Shown one piece after another: positions 23,210 to 34,896 of a DNA stretch of 60,000 bases. The position numbers and the translations under genes are program-made. The stretch is from Polytrichum commune (lineage: Eukaryota > Streptophyta > Polytrichopsida > Polytrichales > Polytrichaceae): NCBI GenBank assembly GCA_950295325.1, contig OX485803.1:74975554-75035553 (forward strand), in the 5' to 3' direction. The notes below the pieces were generated by a model, which made no database searches, was not told the origin of the DNA, and was given only the letters and a program-made list of their open reading frames with translations. The stretch's first letter is position 1. Each line of letters opens with the position of its first letter.

Positions 23210-24201
23210 TAAGTGTCTCCAAAGTGCACGACATGAGAACACAAGAATTGGATCGCATTTTTCAAGTTACATATTACTTCTTGGACCCACCAAAAGGAAA
23301 ACCGGTTTTACGTTAGTTAGATTTTCCTCCCCAAGATTTGGTGTGACAATTCACAATCACAATTGCGAAGAAATACTCTTGTTTAAGACTCTATCAAAAA
23401 GTGATCACCTATATATAGTCACACAAAACCCTAGATTAGAAAGAAGAAAAAAAACACACATGTGTATGGAAACTTTAGGCTCGTATGATGTATTTATTAG
23501 GTTTTCGTACCAGTCAATTTCGTGTGTGAAGAATTTGACAGGGAAGTGCATGAGCTTGTACTTGAGAGCTTGCGTACTTGAGAGCTCCCCCACAAATTAC
23601 ACGTTCTAAAAGCAAACGTAAAGGGAGGTGTGCATCATGATTCATAGGTGGTGGGTACCCTAGTAGAGGTGCATCCAACATGAACACGAAAAGAGTGCGA
23701 TTCTTATAACATTCTCTAATTTTGTTTACGATCGCATATGAGCGTCCCAAACACAAAGTAAGCCGAAGTCCACACTAAGTTACCCACTAGCAACGTGTCT
23801 TGACAAACCACTAAAATAAATTTAGGTTATGAGGGTGGGTTTTTGCATCCGGATTGTAGTCCATGGAAGTTGGGACTGAGACACTCCGCAATGGATCTTA
23901 CTTTCATACTCAAGATAGGATGCAAGCTTGAAGATCGAATTCTCAAACCATGAGGAGTAAAAAAAATCCTCTTCTCTAAAGTGAGGATTGTCAAGATTTG
24001 GCGGAAAACTGATGTTGCACAAGTGTCACTATATTTTTGCATACCTTGGACCCGGATCCTAGTGTAAACTCCTTGGGTTCAGTTTTTTTGATCATGACGA
24101 ATAGGATCTCTTGAGTTTCAAGTTTCTTTCGCCTTGGACCTAGTATGAACCCACCTTAAATCAAGTGTTGGAGATGCAAAGACAATAACTTTATGTCATT
24201 C

Positions 24202-24203
<2 letters not shown>

Positions 24204-24232
<29 letters not shown>
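24204..24232. repeat. (GA)n microsatellite
   Basis: An uninterrupted GA dinucleotide run of 29 bases. Confidence 0.95.
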
Positions 24233-24559
24233 CATATACGACTATACCTCTCATTCATCGAACATAAAAGCCTTGAAATAGTCTATAATCCAGAGGTTGT
24301 TATTTTTAGTTGATTTGACATTGGATTTAGCTTCAAAGACCACGGGTGGAGAGGAGGAAGGATGAAGAATATATTGAAGTCAGTGTTTTGAAGTTGAAAG
24401 ATACACTCCGGGTAAACTCTGGGCCAACTCCCCAAGTCTCACATAGGCCTCAAAACCCTCCTCCATGTATGGTGCCCGGAGAATATGCTAATTATAGTTT
24501 GCCATCAATAATGGTAAAATTCTTCATGTTGACCGCTTAATTAGTGGACACTTTTTGGA

Positions 24560-24790
24560 CCATATATGTGGAGATAGCGTAAGGTAGATGGTCTTAACGG
24601 GCTCGTTCTCTTAATCGGACCCCTAGCTTTGATTTGCTTGGTATGTGGTTCGGTGAGGATCAAAGGGCAAATATCATAAAGACACATGTTTAGAAGAGAT
24701 TAGACTACGTCTGCAAATATTCACCACTTTGCACTCAATAGTGAATATGATTGGGAGGACCTATGTATCCAGTTAAGAAGTCACACAAAC
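24560..24790 (+). repeat. Dispersed repeat family, copy 7
   Basis: From 'gtaaggtagatggtctta' through 'tggtatgtggttcggtg' to 'gggaggacctatgta'. Confidence 0.55.
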
Positions 24791-25764
24791 ACATAATTAA
24801 ATCACGGGAGGTCTGATTTTGGATTTGGTTTTTGGATGTGCTTCACCGCAGATTTGCTATTGCAACATGATTTTTGTCGTGTAAATCTAATCGGTAAAAG
24901 TTGGAGAACATGAAAAACGAACCAAATAACACCCATAAACCTTATGTGTGGAGGTTTGATAACAAATTTAAAATTTACATGAGCACATCTTGCAGATCCG
25001 AACGAGGAACACGAGAGATGAGTTTGTTTATTTCGGAGTCAAAATGGATATTGTGTGAAATTTAGAATTGGAAATCACAATAACTTTTTAATGGTTTTCT
25101 TTAGGATATGTACATTTCAAATTTGGATATGTACATATAAGTTAAAATTAGTTTTAGGTCACGGTTCATGATAATTGGCTTCACATTATATCCAATCGAG
25201 GGGTGCTTTTATTACACTCTTAAACACATTTTGTGATTCCTATGATTACCAAGTCTGGGACAATCAAGAGAACATACTGCAACGAAATCCGACTTATCGA
25301 GACATTTGTTGAATCTAATAGTGCTACAGACTTCAAAGGCTTTGAAGCTCTACACAACAATGTCCTTGACATCTACAACCAATTAATTAGCTTTAATTTT
25401 CAAACGGAAGTTGAACAAATGTATGATGAACTGCGACGATTGTTTGAGACATTTCAATGAAACATTAACAAACTGACATTGAATTTAAACTGTAAAAATT
25501 TCATGCCATCGTGGCAAATGACTATGCATGACATGTTCAAACAATGAAGTATGAACCTATTATTTGTCAAAAAAATTGCGCACTTAACCAGAATGCGTAC
25601 TTAAGCGGGAGATTATTGTATGCATTTCAGACTTTGAATATGTACCTACGTCAAGTAACCGTTTGAGGTGATTGACCATTTTAGGATCATCTATTGAAAC
25701 GTTGAATGATAAAATTTAACCAAGTTTGCTCACAATGGATTTTTAAACCTTAAGCAATCACTCT

Positions 25765-25940
25765 TCTTCATTGAACATCCATATTTGAGTGATAAATGAG
25801 AACTTAGGCTGCCTCTTAAAGAAAGAACATTGAAGTAACACTTAGTGCAGTACGATGTATTTGGACTTAGTGCTCAAATCATAGACACCATTGTAGGTCC
25901 AATTGTGAACACAAAGGAAGGGCCTACATTATCAATATAT
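25765..25940 (+). repeat. Dispersed repeat family, copy 8
   Basis: From 'gaacatccatatttgagtga' to 'aggaagggcctacatt'. Diverged. Confidence 0.5.
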
Positions 25941-25959
25941 CAATATAACAATATATATA

Positions 25960-26960
25960 TATATTTTTTGAATTTTTTGAATTTTTTTCCGAAGTTTTGC
26001 ATCTCATGATCATAGTCCGGAGAGTTCATAAAGAGGTTCAGATTTTTTTTCTTTTTACTCGGAACTACCGAAAGCCGCTTTTTTTCCTCGGTTCAATTCA
26101 TACAATTACCTCTACCATTTGGTAATTTTCTTAGTTTCTAAATTTTACTCTGGTATGTTTATGAAGTTATGTATAATAAGTCGGGTTTTTTCAAAATTTT
26201 ATTTTATAAAAGAAATTTGGTGTTATGCTTTTAAGGGGGTGAATTTGTGTTGAGAGAAATCCCCAGTATCTCCGGAAAGAGTTGAAGGTTTTTTTCCCTA
26301 CATATCGGAGGTTTTTTTCCCATTCAGTTTCTAAAATGTTCGGAGTTTGAGTTACACACTAATAGCCAACAACAAAAGGTCACAACCCTAAACCTTGACA
26401 CCTACACAAAGCCACCCACCAAGCTTGAAGCCAAACACGGAACTTGACAACACCACCAAGCTTGAAAACACTAATTGAAAACACAAGAGCAGAAGCAGAA
26501 TCTTAGAGTGGGAATGGGTTAGAGAAAAAACCCTGCTAGAGGAGTGAGGTACTTTGCCCAAGGGGCTCAAACTCTTCTTATACTTGTGAGAGAGCGTCCC
26601 TGGCTACTTAGAGCCTCAAAACCCTAATCAGTCCAGTGACAACAAAACCAACCATAAATTAGCCCCCATGGTTTTTGACCTTATGACTATAGTATTACTC
26701 TAGTAAAAAAATTATGCGCTAGACCTAGTCCCTTCGGCTACTTGCCTAAAATAAAAATTACTCTTGGTAAATATCTCAAACTATGATGCCTCAACCAACC
26801 ATATTGTCGGTCTATTATCCCTTGAACCAGTTGATTTCTAACCTTGATAATTTTACATCGGTACCTCATCCCAATCAGTACGAAGTCATTAAGAAATATC
26901 CAAAAAAATGGCTACCTCATAACTAAACCTTGGTACTCCCCGTACATTGCTCACGATAGT
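25960..26960 (-). repeat. Long repeat, reverse copy of inverted pair
   Basis: Reverse-complement counterpart of 20200-21760. The two copies are separated by about 4 kb that includes a Harbinger element. Confidence 0.6.
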
Positions 26961-27219
26961 TTTGGAAACTTGAAATGGCCACTCAAATATAAATCATAGT
27001 TTTTTGAAACGTGAAACGTCCAACCTTGCGATCTACAATTGCTAATCGGACGTGACAATCCCCAATTTGATTGAAGGGTCAAGTTGTTTGTAGAATTGGA
27101 AATGTTCATTTATGGCCATTGGATTGGTTCAAGAGTTGTCTCGTCATTTAGCAATTGCCAAAAACTTACTGAAGATTGTCATTCCAAGTTTCAAGCTTGA
27201 AATTACTATGCAAAAGGTG

Positions 27220-27390
27220 TAAGAGGTCAAAGTGAAGATTCACTCTCTCATTAAGTGATCACATAAGTAGGTGCTCATGTTTGTGTTCATTGCTAAACCT
27301 CGAATATATATTGCCTATATTGACATAACACATAGTCCCATCTCATCATAACACTTGTCATTTTGGTGCCCCGTTCCCACCTTTATACCT
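27220..27390 (-). repeat. Dispersed repeat family, copy 9 (reverse, diverged)
   Basis: It retains 'gtgaagattcactctctcattaag' without its outer ends, and 'cacatagtccca'. Confidence 0.45.
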
Positions 27391-28246
27391 TGCTACATTC
27401 CCATGTCATTAAGGGGTTGATCACACCGGCCACTTCTAACACCATCCATCGACATCTCCGGTTGTAACAATGTGAAAAGTGGTGGGCCAAAATCTATTAT
27501 TCAACACAATCCCCAACAATTTCACAGCTAGAACTGGACGGAAATGTTGGTGTGATCGGGACATGAGGCTCTATAAACGGAGGGCATACCCAATCTTAGC
27601 ACCCCATGGTGCAGAACATGTGGGATTTTTGCACAGGCAACGATAGAAAATCCAACGGATGCAAAAAATGAACTTTGAGACATGAAGTTCTGAACTATTT
27701 CATCCAATGTCTGGGGAAAATTTGGAACGTAATTGGTTAAAATCCTAGTGTTTCCAAGTCCAAGTGGTTACATGTTGTGATCTTTTGATTTTCCTCCATT
27801 CATTTGAAGTATATATTCCATAGGTTCCTCTAAAATGTTGGGTAAATTTTTTGAAGTCTTGAATTATCTGAGAGACTATTTTGTTTTTTTAAGAAACTAG
27901 GGACATTCCTAGTGGGGTTCCCTTACCTAGCCTTCCTATTCACAAAAGCCTCAGTGATGTGGGTCACATACCAACAAGTAGTATAGGTCAATGAACGGGG
28001 AGAACTGGCCTCTACACCAAACAAATGTAATTAGTATGACTTACTATTTGAAATTACGCAATGTTATAAATCTATTTATTGTATATCTCAATATTATCAA
28101 CGAATTTCAAATTGAATGTTTGGACATTATAGAACAATAACAACTTTACTCTATAAAACATTATAGCAATAGTAAAAAGATATTGCACTATGTAACACCA
28201 AATAGTAAGTGGTGCTAAATGTCATATGTAGTGTAGTTACACATGA

Positions 28247-28420
28247 ACCAGTTGAGTTTGAGAAATAACCGATTAAAACTCAAGACTTCATGAAAATTAC
28301 CGGCCGTTTTGAGAGGAATATGAAGAATACACCTCAAATTAATAAAGACAAAGTGAAAGAGGACATCATGTAACCGGTTGAGCTTGGAAACATTATACTG
28401 ATTATCCCAATTAGTGCGTG
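28247..28420 (+). repeat. Dispersed repeat, second of a direct pair
   Basis: Diverged copy of 19741-19920, ending 'gagcttggaaacatta'. It sits between two halves of another short repeat ('ggacattatagaaca' at 28124 and 28504). Confidence 0.5.
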
Positions 28421-28936
28421 TTACTACTCGGGGTTACACAATGCAATAATGTCTTACTCAAGAGTTTAATTTTAACTAACAACAAAAGTTCAATAAGTGG
28501 ACTGGACATTATAGAACATAAATGACTTTTCTTGGTAAAATATTGTGTTCACACCAAATAGTTATAGCACTTAGGGCTTGTTTACACCATGGACCATGAA
28601 GTCGTCCCGTGGCCTTGTAAAATATAACACTATATTCGTTAATTGGAGACTTTTTGTTGATTTTGAGACTATTTAAGGACGTGGCTTTCACAATTATAGG
28701 AAGGAAAATAATAGAAAGATGCTATGTTCCCAATTTAGGATTTAGTTATGAGACTCAAATGCATGGCACTACACAGACGTAAATAAGAAAACGAGATATA
28801 TGAAAACATTTGCATATACAAAATCGATATCATACTTATTGAGTAGGGTTGAAGTACAAAATACATGTGGAATATCCAATATTAAGCCAAAGTCCTAGAA
28901 ATATAATCCCACTACTAAATGTATGTTAATAATAGC

Positions 28937-29842
28937 CTATACGTTTGGATTGTGTATACGACTCACTACTTGTATTTTTGCCTTAGCCTTTGCGGCCGTT
29001 TCTTTTTCTTTTGCTTTAATGGCATCCATTGCTCTAAAGATCTCGGCTCCGCGGCTGTAACCTTGTTTATTGACTGATCCCGAATATGTGCCATTTGCCC
29101 ATATTTGCCGAACCGCTACCGATTTGTGGGTTGTGGTATTGTGAGTGGAATAAGAATGCGTCTGGGAAACCGAATGTCTTGCACTCTTCCGTAGGGCCAA
29201 ACAACGATCAGACTCGCAAGAAGCTGTCTTCAGTGTTCGCCTATCCAATAACGAAGTCGAGGATGCCCGGCCCACATTCGTGTACATTGGGGTCTGAACA
29301 ATGACCATAAATATATATAATGAAGTGGGTTAGTATAAGTGGTTACAAGTTACGGATGGAAGTCCGAAAAATCCAAGAAGCTGAAATGCACTAATACAAG
29401 GAAATCATCAAGGAAAAACTTGAGAATGCCAATAGTTGGGCACCTTCGCCTTCGGGGCACTGGTTAGAGCTTCTGGGACATCGAGGGGTGTAGATACAAG
29501 CCCGAGAGGGATGTTCGCAAACGCCTGTACATCAATTTGGGGTTCATCCATGCAAAGGCGTCTGGTCGACCGTGGGTTTCGGACGTGCTTCTCACTGCAG
29601 AGGGGAGATGGAGATGGAGATGGAGCGTAATTGAGTTTTGCAACCTTTGCAGGAGGGCTATCCACGACTCCGTCTTCAAACCCGGAGTCTTTGGAGTAAT
29701 CAACAGCAGAGGCAGCATCGACGGCCAAAAATTGGAATAGTGAAGGCATTGCAACGTCGCTCATACCAAGGGAAGGTGATGTGCGGCCTGACCGTGATGC
29801 ACACATGCCATTGACGACACTTTGGGGTGCTTGGTGAGGCAA
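28937..29842 (-). CDS. Two candidate exons of a Ser/Pro/Ala-rich protein
   Basis: A frame from 29842 begins after a good acceptor (TCTTAG|TTGCCTCACC) and encodes a low-complexity Ser/Pro-rich segment to 29408. A possible donor lies near its end. A second frame from about 29296 follows the acceptor GTTCAG|ACCCCAATG and ends at 28937 with a Lys/Ala helical stretch (AMDAIKAKEKETAAKAKAK). No known domain. It lies directly downstream of the FCP1-like frame on the same strand and may be its continuation or a separate transposon gene. The exon chain is not proven. Confidence 0.35.
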
Positions 29843-29934
29843 CTAAGACACAAGAATACATTACAAAAATAAGGGGAGAAATGTTAGATATTTACATGGA
29901 GAGTCAAAGTACAAACCCAAAATTGTCAAAGTTT

Positions 29935-30656
29935 TCATATTAATTTATTGAGTCTAGCATAGCCGTACAACCTCCTAAATTCCTCATCTCGTGGGCCTAG
30001 AGGCCTATTGCCAATAGGGTTCGAGAGCACAAACTCCGGGACACTTCCGGGGTGATAGGCAAGCCTCCTAATGTAGGGCCCTAGTTCACTCTCTAGAAAG
30101 TTGTCATTCCTATCGCTTTCCCAAGGATCCGGGAATATGCAATTGCCCAGGGGATTGAGAATACTCTTTGCCGGGTTGTCATCAATGAGGCATGTGTTAT
30201 CCGGGGTGGGCCAACAACCGTGGGGAACCCCCTCCAACATAGGGACGCCCACCCAGAGGTTCTTCCTCAAGACCTTTAAGAATTGAGGCCCACGACCTCC
30301 TCCAACCTTGGGTACAATCTTGCCACTACGGTCATAGAGGTCATCGCAGTGTTCTTGACCGAGAAGCAAGCATGGCATTGCGAGTTCTCGGAAAAGGAAA
30401 CCGACGATGGCCTTCGTGTTGTCCATGAGCATAGAGCTCCAGATGATGACATGTGCAAAGCCAAGGACCTCACGAAGGAAGCTCCTCAAGCCGGGGCGGG
30501 CACGTACAACCTTCTTATTTATGAGAGTATCGAACTGTCCGCCGTAATCCATGTCTTGTGGACTACAGAAGGGCCCCTTGGACGCACTATGCGAGATATG
30601 ATTGGAATGACAAAGCACCCCATTGAGGTCAAATATTATGAATGGTTTCCTCAAGC
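29935..30656 (-). pseudogene. FCP1/SCP-like HAD phosphatase domain
   Basis: About 240 codons fit the NLI-interacting-factor/FCP1 fold of protein phosphatases. Motif 1 is IIFDLNGVL, where the family has DLDxT/V: the first Asp nucleophile is kept and the second, general-acid Asp is Asn. HVIIWSS follows as motif 2, and CLIDDNPAKSILNP is the DD(S/N)P motif near the C-terminus. It ends at TGA 29937-29935. There is no ATG upstream of motif 1. The frame opens straight after the coiled, charged tail of gene X, one base out of phase (KEEL/LRKPF), so it was probably the C-terminal domain of gene X before an indel. The Asn change suggests reduced or no catalysis. Confidence 0.68.
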
Positions 30657-31426
30657 TCTTCCTTCATTCGCTTCTCCATCTTCTCGTCCAATTCGGACAC
30701 TGACATCGGCTCTTTCTTCACCTTGCCAGGTTCGGTAGGCAAGGCAGAGATGGCATTGTGAATCCTAATCTCATCCTCGTCTTCATCAGAGAGCTCCAAG
30801 ACCGCGCTTTCAGGGTATTTGTTGTATGGCGTTTTGTTCCTCTTTCATCGACTCTCACGATATAGAGAGATATCAGGCCTCAATATCAACTCCAGCACAT
30901 CCCTCCCCTCCATAGGGGGTAGATCTGAATGTTGAGACCCCCCTCCAGATGAAGCGGTGCATCCGCCTTCTGCCATAAGGTCCACATCCTTCTCCACAAT
31001 AATACCTGCAACACGAGATGGACCCGCAGTTGAAGGAAACCCAACTCGAGAGGTGGGAGTCCCAAAAGGTGAGAGAACAGGGGTATGAGGGACCCTAATT
31101 GGAGTGAAGTTCACGTGTGTCTCCTACGCATCCGTGTCGTCTGTTCCCAGCAGGAAAACACTTGGATTAATTGGGTCGCGGACAAGGCCGTGTAAAGGCT
31201 CCTGTGTGGAGGGCTGCGCTCTTGGGGAACTGGGATCCTGGTCCTCTTCAGGGTCTGTCTCCATTCCGGGCATTGCCTCTTCTCTAGAAACAAGAGGCAC
31301 CACAGGATGGGGTGTAAGGACGTCCATGATGTCTTGTATATCCATTTTGGAGGCAATAACCCTGTGAGTATGGGCGTCATCGTAGTCGGTATCCTCCACA
31401 AAAGAATTCACCTGCAACCCAAGCAT
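30629..31426 (-). pseudogene. Gene X exon e, C-terminal Pro/Ser and acidic region
   Basis: Acceptor GTGCAG|ATGCTT. It begins MLGLQVNSFVEDTDYDD, which fits the strand after motif I. Then follow Pro/Ser-rich DNA, a KRNKTP basic patch, an acidic run (LELSDEDEDE) and a charged helix (DEKMEKRMKEELEE). Stops at 31126-31124 and 30847-30845 interrupt it. The same frame ends at TGA 30631-30629, just inside the FCP1-like frame. Confidence 0.5.
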
Positions 31427-31501
31427 CTGCACCATAACAAGAAAATTAGATAGGAACAATTGTGGTGATGACATATAAATGAGGCTAGATGTCCAACACA
31501 T

Positions 31502-31621
31502 TCTACGGACGCGCGTTCGTAAAATCAACATTCAAAAGATGTTGGACAATTTTACGGACGCACGGTCGTAAAATTCCCGTGCACCTGATACTGGGTTATT
31601 TTACGGACGCGCGTCCGTAGA
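31502..31621. repeat. Palindrome A, three copies in gene X intron
   Basis: Copies at about 31503, 31552 and 31601, spaced 49 bp, lie in the intron between exons d and e. The third reads TTACGGACGCGCGTCCGTAG. Confidence 0.9.
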
Positions 31622-31668
31622 ATAACTATGCAAAAGATAGGTGGGTTGAAAGACAAACAAATACTTAC

Positions 31669-32988
31669 CAATGCTGCATAAACAAACTTCGTGCCTCCGA
31701 AGACGTTGTAAACTGTCTCACTCATGACAGTCAAAGCCTTTAAGACTCCAATATGAAAGTCCATCCGGAGCTCGAACGCCGGGTAGACGGCCTGCATTGT
31801 CTCCTCCACAAGCTCCTTGGGGTGTGGTGGGGGCAACGAGTAGACTTTCCTGAACACCTCGTGTGGTTTAATAGGCAATCGCCCAGTTGGTGAGGACTTG
31901 CGTGCCAAGAAATAAAGTTGCACGGCTCCCACTTGCTTCACCCCTCTTGCCTCTTGAATAACAATGATCCCTTCTGTCTTCGCCGGGATGTAGGTGTTGT
32001 GGTACAGATCGTATTCAAGGTCCATCGTTGATGTGTATAGATGGACAATGGATGTGGACCTCTCTTGCTCTACAATCCATAACCACACATGAGGCTCGAA
32101 GAGGGCAGGCGAGCGATAGCTCTTGAAGGCTTTAAAGAAGGGGTCGTAGAAGGGTGATCCTGCAACGTCTTGTTTCCAAGCTCCGGGAATTGCACGAAAA
32201 TAAAAAATGGCGAAAGGGCAACCCCGGGGGTCATATCTCATAGAGGCTCTTGAAGCATGGGTGTCCCATGTGCCGAACTTCATACCCTTTATAACCGTGC
32301 AGAATCTTGCAAACCCTCCGAATTTCGCTTTCTTTTTTCTATCGAGAAAGTTCACGTAGAACCCTACATCCCTCTCGTCGATGGATCCCTTCTTTTCGTT
32401 CATTTTGGATCGTTGGGCAAGGAAGGATGATGCCCCTCTTATCAAAGCTCGCATGGAGAGGCCATTAATGTGGTATTCACCCTTCAGCTTCCTCCAATTC
32501 TCCCACACGATCTCACCATCACTATTAATGAGGTTGTGGGTCGGTAGCAATTTTCTAATCTCCCTTACAACCATGGTCTTCTTCTTTCTGTAATCGCACC
32601 ATTCCTTAATGTGGTACGTGGATGGCTTCATATGCTTCGGCCACTTCAGAAAGATTTTGGGATAGGGCAGAGTCCTTCTAGGAGTTTCTAGAAGAATGTG
32701 TTGTGCTGCCCTGTACAGCTCCGAGTCCATCAATCCTTGGAGGGGACGAAAGAACTTTCGCAGGATTGGTGGTACCTTAACCTTTGAATCGCTCTTGTAG
32801 GTGTTCTCCGCATCTGGATTGACAAGGTCGCCGTTATTGTGGGCATCGAAGAGTCGCAACCATATTGACCACGTCTCTTCTGTTGCAGTGATGAGCTTGA
32901 GTTCGCCTTTCAATTCATGCACTGTTTTCATGCCGCTTGTCTTCATGTCTATACTCGAGAACTTTGTCAATATAGCATTGCTGAATGT
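31669..32988 (-). pseudogene. Gene X exon d, 440 codons, methyltransferase-like end
   Basis: Acceptor TTGCAG|ACATTC, donor ATTG|GTAAGT, uninterrupted frame. The last residues (NVFGGTKFVYAAL) resemble the DPFxGxGTxxxAAL motif I of beta-class N6-adenine/N4-cytosine methyltransferases, which lies C-terminal in that permuted class. FAIFYFRAIPGAW earlier may sit where motif IV is expected, but no (D/N/S)PP(Y/F/W) is present. The methyltransferase call is therefore tentative. Confidence 0.5.
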
Positions 32989-33079
32989 CTGCAATATGCA
33001 CAAATTGCAAGAAATCATAACATTGAAATCAAGACATATTAAATTAAAATATTTGAAGCAATGGGACGAGAAGGGCCAG

Positions 33080-33103
33080 ATTTACGGACGTGCGTCTGTA
33101 AAT
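33080..33103. repeat. Palindrome A, single diverged copy in gene X intron
   Basis: TTTACGGACGTGCGTCTGTA lies in the short intron between exons c and d. Confidence 0.85.
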
Positions 33104-33120
33104 CTATTTGAGTGACATAC

Positions 33121-33777
33121 CTGCCATTTGGGGTTCTTCACGACTGCATTATCTCTTTCTTTTGGGGGACATTCGTGATCCATCCACAAGGTCCTCCCAG
33201 CCACGATGTTGGCTACCCATGAAGCCTCGAACTGCCTCACTTTATTCCTTTGGTTCATGAAAGCAGAAATTACTATAAGTTGGTTCGAGTCCTTGGAATG
33301 CACGACGAATGTCTTCCAATATCGGATCGTTTCTTTCAATGGGTTTTTTCACTTGTCGTCTTCAAGGAGAGCTTTTGCAGCCATCACACTATGTTGGCCG
33401 TCGACTATGTAGAATTCTCCATTCTTGAGAATGGGCCAATTTTTTTCGTTCACTTCAACGATAGGATCCTTTGGTGTGACGCAAATCGCCTGCCTGTCAA
33501 ATTTGGGGTTGTTCATGATGTTGTTCATTTACCACCATACCCCGCTCTCTTCTTTCGCTCTGGTATTCATACTTTCGGTGCCCTTGTGGCATTTGTAGAT
33601 GTCTATGTCGAAAGTGAAATACCTGCCAAGCGGCCAACAACCCTTTGTTTTCTCATCGAACTCTTGGAATATCTTTGTGGAGAGTTCGGCGTCAGGACGT
33701 TGACCCTTTTTAAGGAGAGGAGCGACAGTGAGTGTTGAGCTGACATCCGGGCCCTCTGTTAGCCCTGATGACTCCAT
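33121..33777 (-). pseudogene. Gene X exon c, ParB/DGQHR-like domain
   Basis: 219 codons from acceptor CTTGCAG|ATGGAG to donor GGCAG|GTATGT. FYIVDGQHSVMAAKALL matches the (V/I)DGxHRxxAAxxL core of ParB/sulfiredoxin-fold and DGQHR proteins, with Ser in place of the usual Arg. Two in-frame stops (TAA 33531-33529, TGA 33351-33349) lie either side of this motif. The exon end KNPKWQ joins in phase 0 to the next exon. Confidence 0.6.
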
Positions 33778-33823
33778 CTGCAAGTGAGAGCGTTTACTCG
33801 CCTATCTGCTACCTCTTGATTCA

Positions 33824-33991
33824 CCACTCTGGCGAGGGCCTTGAGGATTCCGGTACAAGTTTAGGGACACACTTGGGCCGTTCAGGAACGACTTGTTTCT
33901 TCTTCTCCTTCCCCTTTCTGGCCTCTAGCAAGGCCCCATTCACTCTTGTAACATTGTTCAAGAGTCGTCCAAGCCGCTTACCCGTCAAAGG
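33824..33991 (-). pseudogene. Gene X exon b (continuation beyond the MULE)
   Basis: The frame from CCT at 33991 reads PLTGKRLGRLLNNVTRVNG and then a Lys-rich stretch (KGKEKKKQVVPERPK). It reaches TGA at 33823-33821. The junction to the next exon is not resolved, since none of the nearby GT sites gives the right phase. Confidence 0.55.
33981..33991. repeat. MULE target-site duplication, left
   Basis: CCCGTCAAAGG, identical to 56724-56734. Confidence 0.85.
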
Positions 33992-34320
33992 AGGGAAGCT
34001 ATCTTATGAGCGATGAGCAGTGAGCGGTGAGCGGTGAGCAGTAACACATGACCAATGAGCAGTAACATATGAGCAATGATTCCAAATTTAGTAAAGACAC
34101 ACGGGTTTAGGGTACACAACCAAAATTTTGACAAATTAATTGCATATTTTCAATTGTAAATTGCCAATATTTTAAATGAAGCACAAGTAAAAGGGCCCTA
34201 TTTCCATGGATCATTTAAGACACTTTCAATTCATTGCTAATTTTTATTATAATAATCCAAACCAATACATGTCATTTATTGACATCCTTATACATGTAGT
34301 TACAACGAACACTTGCACAA

Positions 34321-34440
34321 CTACTCACATTCCACAACACCATCAAGCTCAAGTAGGTGCATAACCTCATTATACGTACATGTAGGTGCCATAACTGTGA
34401 GCCACTCAAACTGCTCACGGGTTGAATTAAGGCCCAGAAT
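34321..34440 (-). pseudogene. Duplicate terminal exon of the transposase
   Basis: 40 codons after acceptor TTTGTAG|ATTCTG, phase 0, ending TAG. APTCTYNEVMHLLELDGVVE closely matches the main C-terminus APTYTYNEVMRLLELAGIVE. The preceding ILGLNSTREQFEWL differs. The surrounding DNA is also duplicated. It looks like an alternative or relic last exon. Confidence 0.65.
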
Positions 34441-34495
34441 CTACAAATGAAAGGAAATTAGATATTAGAAATAGTCAATATGTAGGTAACTACTA

Positions 34496-34706
34496 GGTTT
34501 TGAGACATCCGCCTGTGGATGCGAGTTGTGTAAGAGACTGGTATTAGGTCTGTATCAACCCGGGTTCGAATCCGGTTGGTTACATTGACTGGTGCTATCC
34601 CAAATTGAGCTAGTGATAAAGCAGGAATAATCTATAGGCGGATACCAAGAAGACGTTACTACGGGGATGTGCGTAGAATCTTCTCAATTATTTTTTATTT
34701 TTAGAA
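34496..34706 (+). mobile_element. SINE-like element with tRNA-type B box
   Basis: GGTTCGAATCC at 34563-34573 is a perfect RNA polymerase III B box. A loose A box (TGGATGCGAGTTG) lies about 45 bases upstream. The element appears to end in a T-rich tail (ATTTTTTATTTTTAG). It lies between the two duplicated transposase ends. Clear target duplications were not found. Confidence 0.5.
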
Positions 34707-34896
34707 ACTTGTTATTATTTATCCATGTCAATCAATCAAACCGCTCACGGTTGGGTCGTAGTCTAAATAAAAATGAAGTTACTGAATCATTTGAAATACT
34801 TCCAGCCCATTGCTGATTTTTATTATAAAAATCCAAACAAAAACATGTCATATTTTGACATTCAAATATATGGTACTTAATAGACCATTTGCAATG

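Larger units (their letters stand above)
23213..25959. other. Intergenic, no gene recognised
   Basis: It contains a GA microsatellite, dispersed repeat copies and short unassigned frames. One short plus-strand frame at 25233-25460 (75 codons, starts MIPMITKSG) has no family I recognise. Confidence 0.4.
26961..28936. other. Intergenic, no gene recognised
   Basis: Repeat fragments only. At 28574 the sequence TTA|GGGCTTGTTTACACC looks like one end of a Harbinger-type element, but no matching opposite end was found. Confidence 0.4.

Noticed and set aside
28574-28620. Harbinger-like terminus GGGCTTGTTTACACC after TTA
   Set aside because: No inverted partner or matching target duplication was found in the window.
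34563-34573. tRNA gene from the GGTTCGAATCC box
   Set aside because: The surrounding sequence does not fold as a cloverleaf with an acceptor stem. A SINE promoter is the better reading.
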